From NCBI RefSeq assembly GCF_001202025.1, contig NZ_LGHS01000030.1, forward strand, positions 1 to 64,000: a stretch of DNA of 64,000 bases. Reading direction: 5' to 3'. Position 1 is the stretch's first letter. Each line of letters opens with the position of its first letter. Source of the DNA: Pseudorhodobacter aquimaris (GTDB taxonomy: Bacteria > Pseudomonadota > Alphaproteobacteria > Rhodobacterales > Rhodobacteraceae). The position numbers and the translations under genes were made by a program. This document shows, piece by piece, positions 35,722 to 45,158 of this stretch. The notes under the pieces are model-generated. The model searched no databases. It saw nothing but the letters and a program-made list of their open reading frames with translations, and had not been told where the DNA came from.

Positions 35722-35999
35722 TGGGCGTCTCCTGATTCGTTGCTCGACATTGCGCGGAAAAGCACTTCGGTGAGTCCGATCCCCCCCGCTTTTACCATCG
35801 CGGTGGCTTGTTCCTGCCGCAGGAAGGATGAGAATTGCTCCTCGCCGATCCCGCCACCAAAGCTGTCTCTTGCTGCGCCAAGTCCTGCGTAGCCAAGCAT
35901 TTCTGCAAGAAAGGCGGCTTCAAGCTCCGCCGCTTTTTCGCGTAGCGGGTTGGGTTTCGGGGGTTGCGGCAATTGTTGTGCCACCGGGGTTACATCCAT
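35718..35999 (-). CDS. Rod-binding protein (FlgJ N-terminal domain only)
   Basis: A 93-residue protein with KAAELEAAFLAEMLGYAGLG, GGGIGEEQFSSFLRQEQATA and the C-terminal GGIGLTEVLFRAM, the rod-binding part of FlgJ (pattern EAxFLxxML ... YxxML). The muramidase domain of gammaproteobacterial FlgJ is absent, as is normal in alphaproteobacteria. It is the first gene of the minus-strand unit and divergent from fliK. Confidence 0.88.
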   Translation of the reverse strand: MDVTPVAQQLPQPPKPNPLREKAAELEAAFLAEMLGYAGLGAARDSFGGGIGEEQFSSFLRQEQATAMVKAGGIGLTEVLFRAMSSNESGDAQ

Positions 36000-36117
36000 G
36001 TCGAATCCTCTTTGGTTGGATTTTCATGATTGTGCGGGGTGGCGGTAAACAACCGGTAACTAGTTTCAAAGATACTGGCATGAGGTGAAACAGGGGGCGG
36101 CAGAAGCCGGAAGATAA

Positions 36118-37695
36118 TTGGACAATATCAATGTCAGTGGCGCGACTGTCGGTAAATCACACCCGGCCCCGGTCAATCAGCGTTGCGCACAAGTGCCGGG
36201 CAATCAGGATTTCGCCGCCTTTATGCAGGCTGCCATGGCTGAGCTTGCTTCCTTGCCGGTTACGCAGACCGCCGCGCAGGCGGTGGATGCATCTTTGGCT
36301 GACCAGCCTCTCGGCACGAATGAAGTTGACGCATCGGAAATGACGATGACATCCGGCCCTGAGGAAGTCGAAGCCGGTGAGGATGAGGTGGAGCCGATGC
36401 CTTTTGTCCCTGTTTCGTCCGAGACGCAGGATATGGTTGGCGCGCTTCGTTTGAATGAAGGTGATGCGCACATGGCTGAACTGGATGCGGCATCTCCTGA
36501 TCACAAAGAGGCTTCGGAGCGCCAGAACCTGCCCCCTCTAAAAGTGGGTGCGTCGCGTGAGCCTGATAAGGCGGCGCAGCCATCCCTTGCAGGGCGAACA
36601 GCCGAAGGGGCTGAGGCGGATCTTGCCGTGGGTGCTGAATCTGATGTTAAGATAGCTGGGAGCAGTCCGGACAGCCCTGTTCCCGTTCAGATCGATGACG
36701 TGGATGGAGATACGGCAATGGTGCAACGGGGCACCAGTAAGTTCGATATGACACAGCCTATTGAAGGACGTCAGCCCGGAACAGTAGAAGCTGCGCCAAG
36801 TCACAAAACCAAGGCTGCTCTGCATCCCGAATTGGCAACGCGCAGCCTGCCTGAGGGTGTGTTGGCTGGAGTGCCAGATGGTGCGACAGATACGGACACT
36901 TTGAAACCTTCGCCTTCTTCCCCAAATGCTGTTCCCGTGAAGGTTTTGCCGCAACCCGGCCCGCTTCAGGTTGTGTCTTGGTCCGAGGGGATTTCTAAAA
37001 CAGAAAAAACAGTCGATACTTTGGGGCGTGTTGAGTCGACACCGTTACGCAAAGTTGACGGTTCGGCAATGTATACCGCAGCCAATGCTCCTGTCGACGG
37101 CAAGATTTCCTTGCCTGAGATGCCGTCCCAAGCCGATCAGAAACGCGATGCTCCGCTAAAGACGATCAGTATCTCATATCCGGCGGCGCCTGCGGTGGCT
37201 GAGGCCGGATTTGCCCCGGGGCAGGCCCCTCTGGTCGCCCCTGTGCTACATCTTAATGGAAATCAGCCAGCCCCGCCGATGGCATCGCAAGCTCCCGTTC
37301 CTGTTCAGGAAGTATCCGCGCAGATATTGGCGCATGTTCAATCGGGCAAGCCAACATCAATGGAACTTATCCTGGCGCCAGAGGAGTTGGGCAAGATCCG
37401 TATCCATCTGACGCCCGATGGTGATAATATGCGGATTGCTATTCAAGCTGAGCGACCTGAAGCCATGGACCTTATCCGCCGTAACATTGAATCGCTTACG
37501 GCAGAGATGCGCCAATCGGGATTTGCCAGTACATCCTTCAGCTTTGATGGCTGGAGTGGCGACACAGAGGGCAGGCAAGCCAAAAAATCAACCGCCGCAA
37601 TCGAGAGTGCTTTGCATATTGATCTTGATGAAGTGGCTTCGAATAAATCCACCAACAATATGCAAAGCGGCGCGGGTTTAGACCTTCGGGTCTGA
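36118..37695 (+). CDS. fliK: Flagellar hook-length control protein FliK-like
   Basis: This 525-residue protein has a long, low-complexity, Pro/Ala/Asp-rich N-terminal part (about 1-390) and a conserved C-terminal Flg_hook domain: MELILAPEELGKIRIHLTPD, MRIAIQAERPEAMDLIRRNI, LTAEMRQSGFASTSFSFDGW. FliK measures hook length and triggers the export switch. The only in-frame start near the 5' end is TTG at 36118, preceded by GGAAG and directly by an in-frame TAA. Confidence 0.87.
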   Translation: MDNINVSGATVGKSHPAPVNQRCAQVPGNQDFAAFMQAAMAELASLPVTQTAAQAVDASLADQPLGTNEVDASEMTMTSGPEEVEAGEDEVEPMPFVPVSSETQDMVGALRLNEGDAHMAELDAASPDHKEASERQNLPPLKVGASREPDKAAQPSLAGRTAEGAEADLAVGAESDVKIAGSSPDSPVPVQIDDVDGDTAMVQRGTSKFDMTQPIEGRQPGTVEAAPSHKTKAALHPELATRSLPEGVLAGVPDGATDTDTLKPSPSSPNAVPVKVLPQPGPLQVVSWSEGISKTEKTVDTLGRVESTPLRKVDGSAMYTAANAPVDGKISLPEMPSQADQKRDAPLKTISISYPAAPAVAEAGFAPGQAPLVAPVLHLNGNQPAPPMASQAPVPVQEVSAQILAHVQSGKPTSMELILAPEELGKIRIHLTPDGDNMRIAIQAERPEAMDLIRRNIESLTAEMRQSGFASTSFSFDGWSGDTEGRQAKKSTAAIESALHIDLDEVASNKSTNNMQSGAGLDLRV

Positions 37696-37718
37696 CAGCA
37701 CCCCTTGAAAGGAAAGTC

Positions 37719-38381
37719 ATGGAAGTAGCTGCATCAAATTACGCAACGACGACAACCACTACCACAACCAATTCAGATACTACGAGCACGATCTCGTCGG
37801 ATTTTGATACGTTTCTCAAGATGTTGACGGCCCAGATACAAAACCAAGACCCAATGAATCCAATTGATTCGTCAGAATTTGCGGTACAACTTGCCACGTT
37901 CTCCAGCGTAGAACAGCAAAGCCTTACAAACCAGAAGCTGGATACACTTGCAGGTTTGATGGGTGTGCAGGGTATGACGCAACTTGCCCCGTGGGTTGGT
38001 CAGGAGGCACGCAGCGCGGGCCCTGTTTATATGAATGGAACCCCCGTGACGATTTCAACTGATCCGCATGTCACGGCTGATCGTGCTGTTCTGGTGGTAA
38101 AGGACAATAGTGGGAATACGCTGGCAAGAGAGGATGTTCCTGCTTCTGGTGGTGCGTATGAATGGACAGGCTCTGATATTGCAGGCAAAGCTTTGCCCAG
38201 CGGGATCTATACCCTCAGCTTGGAAAGCTATCGGGACGGGGTGCAAGTCGGAACATCTGCCGTTGAGAGTTACGCAAGTATTCAAGAGGTACAAACGGCA
38301 GCCACCGGTCCACAGCTGATTTTGGCGGGGGGCATTGCCATTAGCGCAGAGCAAGTCACTGCTTTGCGACAGGCCTCATAA
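37719..38381 (+). CDS. flgD: Flagellar hook capping protein FlgD
   Basis: A 220-residue protein: a threonine-rich N-terminus (run of 8 Thr at 10-17) is followed by the FlgD signature FDTFLKMLTAQIQNQDPMNP with SSEFAVQLATFSSVEQQ. The C-terminal part has Ig-like strands with GKALPSGIYTLSLESYRDG. FlgD caps the growing hook. It follows fliK by 23 bases; flgE, the usual next gene, is not here. Confidence 0.95.
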   Translation: MEVAASNYATTTTTTTTNSDTTSTISSDFDTFLKMLTAQIQNQDPMNPIDSSEFAVQLATFSSVEQQSLTNQKLDTLAGLMGVQGMTQLAPWVGQEARSAGPVYMNGTPVTISTDPHVTADRAVLVVKDNSGNTLAREDVPASGGAYEWTGSDIAGKALPSGIYTLSLESYRDGVQVGTSAVESYASIQEVQTAATGPQLILAGGIAISAEQVTALRQAS

Positions 38382-38471
38382 ATGACCAGCCCGACAGAAT
38401 GGAGAAAGCGGCTGACCCGCGTTGACAGGGAAGGCGATCGAGCGATCACATACCGTATGATGAATTCCTGA
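38382..38471 (+). CDS. Possible 29-codon ORF after flgD
   Basis: A very short frame (MTSPTEWRKRLTRVDREGDR and nine more) begins with the A of the flgD stop codon (TAATG overlap in the form TAAATG, 1-base shift) and ends at TGA 38469-38471. Basic and polar. Tight coupling to flgD is the only support; it may be a random frame. Confidence 0.25.
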   Translation: MTSPTEWRKRLTRVDREGDRAITYRMMNS

Positions 38472-38616
38472 GGGTATCGATTTCGTAGACCCGTCAGAGA
38501 TCCACACGTTCCTTCCAGTTCATTTATATCGGAACCGGATAGCGTTTCGCTTTGTTGTATGCACAGTGATATGGTGTAATATAAGCAAATTGTGTGGATA
38601 TCTGGGCGGGTCACCT

Positions 38617-40422
38617 ATGCTTCGTACTAAATCTCGGTCGACGCTATGGGCGGCTCTTATATTCGGATTTGGGGTCGCAGCGGCCCCGGCGATGGCTCTG
38701 GACGCAATTACGTTCGAGGTCACCGGCGGTGACGAAGATGTGGAGGATGCCCTTCGGGGCGCGTCTTTGTTATTGTCAGCACAGGCTGAGGGCACAGATA
38801 ACAACCAAGACCTTTTTGCAACCGCACGCGCCGATTACGGGCGCCTTTTAGGTGCGCTTTATGCAATGGGCCGCTATTCGGGTGTGATCGCGATTGGCAT
38901 TGACGGGCGCGAGGTGGCCTCAATCCCGTTGCTGGATACGCCTGCTAATATCCGCAAGATTTCAGTGCGTATTGATCCCGGTCCTGCGTTCAAGTTTTCC
39001 AAGGCGCGCGCGATGCCACTGGCGCCGGAAACGGACTTGCCGGAAGGTTATGCGGTGGGTGAGACTGCGAAAAGCGAAGTGATTTCCGCCGCGGCTGGGG
39101 CGGCCGTGGACGGTTGGCGTGCCGCAGGCCATGCCAAGGCTGCGGTGGCTGGTCAAGATTTGCTGGCCGACCACAACAAGGCGACGATGGCGGCTGAACT
39201 GACGTTGAATGCGGGTCCGTTGCTGCGCTTTGGCCCGTTGCAAGTAACCGGACAGGACCGGATGGAATTGCGGCGCATCATCAAGATTGCGGGCCTGCCT
39301 GAAGGTGCGCAATACGATCCCGAGAAATTGGAAGACGCCGCGGAACGTCTGCGCCGCACTGGCATTTTCCGTTCTGTCTCATTGGTAGAGGATGAGGAAA
39401 TCACCGCGCCGGATAAGCTAGGTATCACCGCAAAACTCGTCGAGGAAAAGCCGAGACGCTTTGGATTCGGAATTGAGGCGGCCAGCAGCGAAGGCGCGCG
39501 GGTCAGCGGTTACTGGCTTCACCGCAACCTTCTGGGCGGCGGTGAGCGATTGAAGGTGGATGCGGAAGTGGCGCAAATAGGCGCTCAGGACAGCGGGATG
39601 GATTACAGTCTTGGGGCAACGCTTGACCGCCCCGCGACCCTTAGCGCCGACACGACCGCGACTGCTTTTTTCCGTATCGGGCATGAGGACGAAGAGGATT
39701 ACGTCCAGGACTTTGCCGAGGCGGGTTTGGGGTTCACGCATTATGTCTCGCGTGAAATGACGGCGCGGGTAGCATTGGAATATTCCCGCTTTTGGGTGAA
39801 ATATCCCAGTGAAGAGATCAATTTCAGCAGCCTTGCCCTGCCTGTCGGTGTCAATTGGGACAAGCGGAATTCCAAAACCGATGCGACCCAAGGGTTTTAT
39901 ATTGATGCGGAAATTGCCCCATTTCTGGGTTTCGACTCAACCGATTCCGGCCTCTTGCTGAGCGTTGACGGACGCGCCTACAAAGGGTTCGGCACGGATG
40001 ACCGGGTGACGATCGCAGCACGTTTGCAGGCCAAGGGGACGTTAGGTGCCTCGATTGACCGCTTGCCGCCGGATTATCTGTTTTATTCGGGCGGTGGCGG
40101 AACCGTGCGTGGGCAGGCCTATCAGTCGCTTGGGTTCACCTCATCGACGACGGGGCGGGATTCGGGGGGCACGGGGTTTATTGGTGCGTCACTAGAGGTG
40201 CGCACCAAGGTGACAGAAAGCATCGGGATCGTGGGTTTTGCTGATTACAGCCAGATCGCATCGGACGGGTTGTTCGGCGGGGACACGCTGGACCATTCAG
40301 GTGCGGGTCTGGGGATCCGTTATGCGACGGGTTTCGGCCCGATCCGGCTTGACGTCGGCGTGCCTGTGTCAGGCGAGGACAGCAACCCGCAGATTTATAT
40401 CGGGATAGGGCAGTCGTTTTAA
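38617..40422 (+). CDS. tamA: Translocation and assembly module TamA (Omp85 family)
   Basis: This 601-residue outer membrane protein has a signal peptide (LWAALIFGFGVAAAPAMA), POTRA domains (one near LRFGPLQVTGQDRMELRRII), and a C-terminal 16-strand barrel with Omp85 motif GGGGTVRGQAYQSLG and final GPIRLDVGVPVSGEDSNPQI. It works with TamB in moving lipids or autotransporters to the outer membrane. Start 38617 was chosen for the signal peptide; the frame extends upstream to 38566. The stop overlaps the tamB start (TAATG). Confidence 0.95.
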   Translation: MLRTKSRSTLWAALIFGFGVAAAPAMALDAITFEVTGGDEDVEDALRGASLLLSAQAEGTDNNQDLFATARADYGRLLGALYAMGRYSGVIAIGIDGREVASIPLLDTPANIRKISVRIDPGPAFKFSKARAMPLAPETDLPEGYAVGETAKSEVISAAAGAAVDGWRAAGHAKAAVAGQDLLADHNKATMAAELTLNAGPLLRFGPLQVTGQDRMELRRIIKIAGLPEGAQYDPEKLEDAAERLRRTGIFRSVSLVEDEEITAPDKLGITAKLVEEKPRRFGFGIEAASSEGARVSGYWLHRNLLGGGERLKVDAEVAQIGAQDSGMDYSLGATLDRPATLSADTTATAFFRIGHEDEEDYVQDFAEAGLGFTHYVSREMTARVALEYSRFWVKYPSEEINFSSLALPVGVNWDKRNSKTDATQGFYIDAEIAPFLGFDSTDSGLLLSVDGRAYKGFGTDDRVTIAARLQAKGTLGASIDRLPPDYLFYSGGGGTVRGQAYQSLGFTSSTTGRDSGGTGFIGASLEVRTKVTESIGIVGFADYSQIASDGLFGGDTLDHSGAGLGIRYATGFGPIRLDVGVPVSGEDSNPQIYIGIGQSF

Positions 40423-43400
40423 TGCGCAGATTTTTCATCACTTTTCTTTGCCTATGCTTTTTGCCCTTTGCCGCGATGGCACAAGAGGATGATCGTGGTT
40501 TCCTGACTGAGTTCTTGGAAGAGAATCTTTCCGGTGCGGGTCGTAAGGTTGTTGTGACCGGCTTTACCGGCGCGCTCTCGTCTCAGGCGCAGATCGAACA
40601 GCTGACGATTGCCGATGATGACGGTATTTGGCTGACGCTCAATAATATTGTACTGGACTGGAGCCGCGCCTCGCTTCTGCGCGGAGTGGTTAGCGTGACA
40701 GAGCTGGTGGCGGATGAAATCATTGTCGCACGCAAGCCTTTGCCCGCAGTCGATGCGACACCAGCTCCCGAGGCAAAGGAATTTTCCCTGCCGGATCTGC
40801 CCGTTGCAATTACGGTTAAAAAGCTTGAGGCAAAGCGGATTGCGCTTGGCGAATCCCTATTGGGGGAAGCACTTGAGGGCTCGCTTCTGGCCGCATTGAG
40901 CCTTGATGATGGCGAGGGCAGCGCCGATTTGCAGATTTTGCGCACCGATGACGGGCCGGACGGGCGCGTGAACCTCAAGGCGGATTATGCCAATGAAAGC
41001 GGCAATCTTGCGCTTGATCTTGAGGTGGTCGAAGCGGCGGGGGGCATTGCCTCCACATTGCTGGGCCTGCCGGGCACGCCCTCGGTCGCGCTGACAGTTG
41101 CGGGCAGCGGCCCATTGGATGCCTTTGCCGCCGATCTGGAATTACGCACGGATGGTGAGGACCGGCTTGTGGGCAAGGTGACGCTGCAAGGGCAAGAGGA
41201 CGGCGCACAGCGTCTTGGCGTGGATTTCGCAGGCGATGTGGCCCCCTTGTTCCTGCCGCAATATGCGGAATTCTTTGGTCCCGAGATCAGCCTTCAGGCC
41301 GAGGCTCTGCGGCAAATGTCGGGAGAGATCGACCTGTCACAGCTGTCGCTGCAGGCGCGCGCGATCAGCTTGGAGGGGTCCGCCAGCATTGCTACCGATG
41401 GTTTGCCGCAACGGTTTTCCCTGACAGGCCAATTGGGCCTGCCGGGGGCGGATTCTGTGCTTTTACCCTTGGGAGGGGAGGTGGAAACGCGGGTTTCCTC
41501 GGCGGATCTGGCTGTGGCCTTTGATGCCGCGCAAAGTGACGGCTGGACGGCGGAGGTCACGCTTGAGGGGTTGACTCGTGATGATGTCACCTTGGACAGT
41601 GCCAAGATCACAGGTGCGGGCCGTATTGACCGCGGAACGGAGGGCGCCATTGTTAACGGGGTCCTGAAATTTGATGCGGAGAACGTCGATTTGACCGATC
41701 CTGCACTGGCGGTGGCCGTGGGCCAGGATCTGCGCGGGCAAGTCGCTTTTGATTGGCAGCAGGGCGGCCTTGGCCTGCGCATCAGCCAATTGGAACTGAC
41801 CGGGGACGGCTATGATATTCTTGCCTCTGCGCGCTTTAGCGATCTTGCTGCCGGGTTTCGTACCAGTGGTAAGGTTGAGGCTCGCTATGGTGATCTGTCG
41901 CGACTTTCAGCCTTGGCGGGGCGGCCCTTGGGGGGGGCTGGCGCGTTGCGTGTCAGCGGCCAGATCATTCCCTTGGGCGGGCAATTTGATGCCGAAGGCA
42001 GCGTGATGGGCACCGATATTTCTGTTGGTATTGCGGAGGTGGACAATCTGCTTGCGGGCCAGTCGACCATAGATTTTGCGGCTGGGCGGTCCACAAAAGG
42101 CACCTTCTTGCGCAAACTGGATGTGACGGCCGGGACGCTTGGCCTGACGGCTTCGGGTAAACTGGCGTCTGATGGCAGTGATATATCGGGCAAGCTGCGG
42201 TTTTCGGACCTGTCCGTTCTGGGGACGAAATATGGCGGCAGCCTGATCGCCGATGCAGGATTTACGGTACGCTTGACCAAGGCCGTGTTACGCTTGAGGG
42301 GACGGGGACCGACCTTAAAATCGGGCAGGCCCAAGCTGACGCGCTGACCCGTGGTGAAAGCCGCTTGTCAGTGGCAATCGGCCTACAGGGCCAGCGGATT
42401 GAGATCGAGCAGGCGCGGCTCTCCAATCCACAAATCAGCGCCGATGCCTCGGGGTTTTATGACCCTGCGGGCAGCGATGTTTCGGCCAAGCTTTCCTTGC
42501 CCGATCTGACACCGCTTGGTCCGGGCTATCGTGGCTCTTTGCGTGCCGATGTGACGGCGACCGGTACGCTGGACGCGGGGCGCGCGGTCTTGACGGGGCA
42601 GGGGGATAACCTTGCCATCGGCAACAGTCAGGCGGATAGTTTGTTGAAAGGGCAGAGCACCCTCGATGCCAGCGCCAGCTTTCGTGACCGCAAGATCCAG
42701 ATTGAAAATGCCACGCTTTCCAATCCGCAGCTTTCGGTGAAGGCCAACGGCAGCGTGAGTGACGATGTCAGGCAGTTGCAAATGGAGGCACGGCTGGCCA
42801 ATCTTGCACTTTTGGTGCCGGAATTTCCCGGGGCGGTGACGATTTCTGGCACGGCAAGTGAAGATGGAAATGGGGTTCAACTTGATCTGAAGGGCACTGG
42901 ACCCGGCGGGATTGATGGACGGATCTCGGGTCGCATCGACGAGGGGTTTGGCAGTGCCGACCTTTCGATCAAGGGATCTTCGCAGGCGGCTCTTGCCAAT
43001 GCGTTTTTGGGGGGGCGTGCCATTTCTGGGCGCACCGAGGTCGATTTGCGCCTGAATGGTCCCTTTGCCCTGTCGTCGATTTCAGGGCAGGCGCGGCTTT
43101 CGGGGGGGCGTTTTTCTGCGCCGAATCTGCCATTCGGGCTGAATGATCTTGCGGCTACGGCCAATCTTGCTTCGAATGTCGCGCAGATATCGGTCAAGGC
43201 CAGCCCCAGCACCGGGGGCAATTTAACGGTGGATGGCAGTATCAACCTGTCTGCGCCGAATGTGGCCGACCTTCAGACAACCCTACGTGATGTTGTGGTG
43301 AAGGATCCTGATTTATACAACATCATGCTTAGTGGCGATGTCACGGTCAAAGGTCCCCTGACAGGCGGTGCGGTGATCGGCGGCGAGCTGCGCATCCGCG

Positions 43401-44248
43401 AGGCAGAGTTTCGGGTGCCCACAACGGGCTTTACGGCCATCGGGTCCTTACCCGACCTCAAGCACAGCAACGAACCTGCAGCGGTGCGTGCGACCCGTTT
43501 CAAGGCGGGGTTGATCGATCTTGGCAGCAACGGTGCAGGCACGACAAGACGACCCTTTGGCCTGAACCTTGTGATCTCGGCGCCGTCACGCATGTTTATA
43601 CGTGGGCGCGGGATTGACGCGGAGTTGGGCGGGCGTGTCGTGATCCGCGGTGACACCAATAATGTTATCCCCAGCGGAAGCTTTGAGTTGATCCGTGGGC
43701 GGCTGGATATTCTGGGCAAACGACTGGTGCTGGATGAGGCGCAACTGTTGCTGCAGGGGGATTTGATCCCGACATTGAATATCGTGGCGAATAACGAAAG
43801 CGACGATGTGGTGACCTCGGTCGTGATCGAGGGGCGCGCGGATGATCCGGAGATCACCTTCAGTTCGGTGCCCGATTTGCCGCAAGAAGAGGTTTTGGCG
43901 CGTCTGCTGTTCGGGCGGGATATTCAGGATATTTCCGCGCTTCAAGCGGTTCAGCTTGCCAATGCCGTGGCCACACTGGCTGGCAAGGGCGGCGAGGGGA
44001 TTATCAGCAAACTGCGCAAAGGTTTTGGTCTGGATGATTTCGACGTCAGCACCGGTGACGATGGCGAGGTATCGCTCAAGGCGGGGAAATACATTTCGAC
44101 GCGGGTCTATACCGAGGTCGAGGTCGACCAGAAAGGTCGCAGCCAGATCAACCTGAACCTTGATCTGAAAAAGAATGTCACGGTGCGGGGATCGGTCGGG
44201 GCGGATGGGCAGGCGGGCTTGGGGGTGTTCTTTGAAAAGGATTACTGA
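40422..44248 (+). pseudogene. tamB: TamB, split by a one-base deletion near 42266
   Basis: Two adjoining frames (40422-42347 and 42365-44248) together make one TamB: a signal peptide (FITFLCLCFLPFAAMA), a long beta-helix/AsmA-like repeat body, and the C-terminal DUF490 domain (PDLPQEEVLARLLFGRDIQD; YTEVEVDQKGRSQINLNLDL). At 42261-42270 the sequence TTTACGGTAC lacks one base. With one base added the frame reads AGFTGTLDQGRVTLEGTGTD and runs into the second ORF, giving about 1275 residues, normal for TamB. In the sequence as given the first ORF ends out of frame at 42347. It may be a real mutation or a sequencing error in a G run. Confidence 0.9.
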
Positions 44249-45090
44249 CCGTTTCGGCCCTCAAGCTCGGCGTTGATGGCGGCCCCCAAAAGCACGGCAA
44301 AGGCCGATAGATAGAACCACATCAAAAGTGCCACCACCGCCCCGATAGAGCCGTAGACCTGATTATAATTCGCGAAGTTCGTCAGATAAAACACGAGCCC
44401 GCGAGATACAGCAACCCAAAGGCCAATGGCCAGAAACAAGCCCAAGGTAAAGAAAGGCGGGCGGTTGGCATCGCGCGCACGGTTCGGGCCAAGCCGGTAA
44501 GCCAAGGCAATGCTGACCATCACAAACAGCATCCCCACCAGAAAGTTCGCGGTGCTAAGCGCGATTTCGGCCGCCACCCCAAGCTTGAAGAAACCCAGCA
44601 CCACCGGCACGACAACTGCCAGCGTCATACCGGCCAGCACCAGCCCGACCAAGACCAGCGTCAGCACAAAGGCTCGCACCACATGGCGAAGCCCGCTGCG
44701 GGTCGGCAGCCTGTAGATCGTATTGAGGCCGGTAATCAATGCACTAACGCCTGCGCGCGCCGACCACAGAGCGAACAGCGTTGAAAGCAAGGTTGTTATC
44801 CCAAGACTGCGGGAGTTGGTGGCCAGAATACGCCCCACTTGCCCGCTCAGCAGATCAAAGGCCTCATGGGGCAGATAGTTCTGGGCAAGCTCCAGCTGGG
44901 TTTGCACGACGATAGGGTTCGCGGCAAAACCCCAGATAGTGATCACGGCAGCCAAGGCCGGAAAGATTGCCAGAAACCCGAAAAAGCCGATTCCGGCCGC
45001 AATCAGCCCGATCTGCGCCTCTGTCACCCGGTGCCAAACGCCGAGGGTCACCTCATATAGCTTTGTCATCTGGGGTAATATTCCGTTCAT
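44242..45090 (-). CDS. YihY/virulence factor BrkB family membrane protein
   Basis: A 282-residue protein with six membrane helices and the family phrases FGFLAIFPALAAVITIWGF, LWSARAGVSALITGLNTIYR, and GSIGAVVALLMWFYLSAFAV. Members were once named ribonuclease BN but are membrane proteins of uncertain role. The 3' end overlaps tamB by seven bases in convergent orientation. Confidence 0.9.
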   Translation of the reverse strand: MNGILPQMTKLYEVTLGVWHRVTEAQIGLIAAGIGFFGFLAIFPALAAVITIWGFAANPIVVQTQLELAQNYLPHEAFDLLSGQVGRILATNSRSLGITTLLSTLFALWSARAGVSALITGLNTIYRLPTRSGLRHVVRAFVLTLVLVGLVLAGMTLAVVVPVVLGFFKLGVAAEIALSTANFLVGMLFVMVSIALAYRLGPNRARDANRPPFFTLGLFLAIGLWVAVSRGLVFYLTNFANYNQVYGSIGAVVALLMWFYLSAFAVLLGAAINAELEGRNGQ

Positions 45091-45158
45091 CTTTGCGCCT
45101 TCCTAGCTTACGCATGGTTAGCGCAGTCGGTCTATAGTGTCGATTGTCTGGGCCCCGT

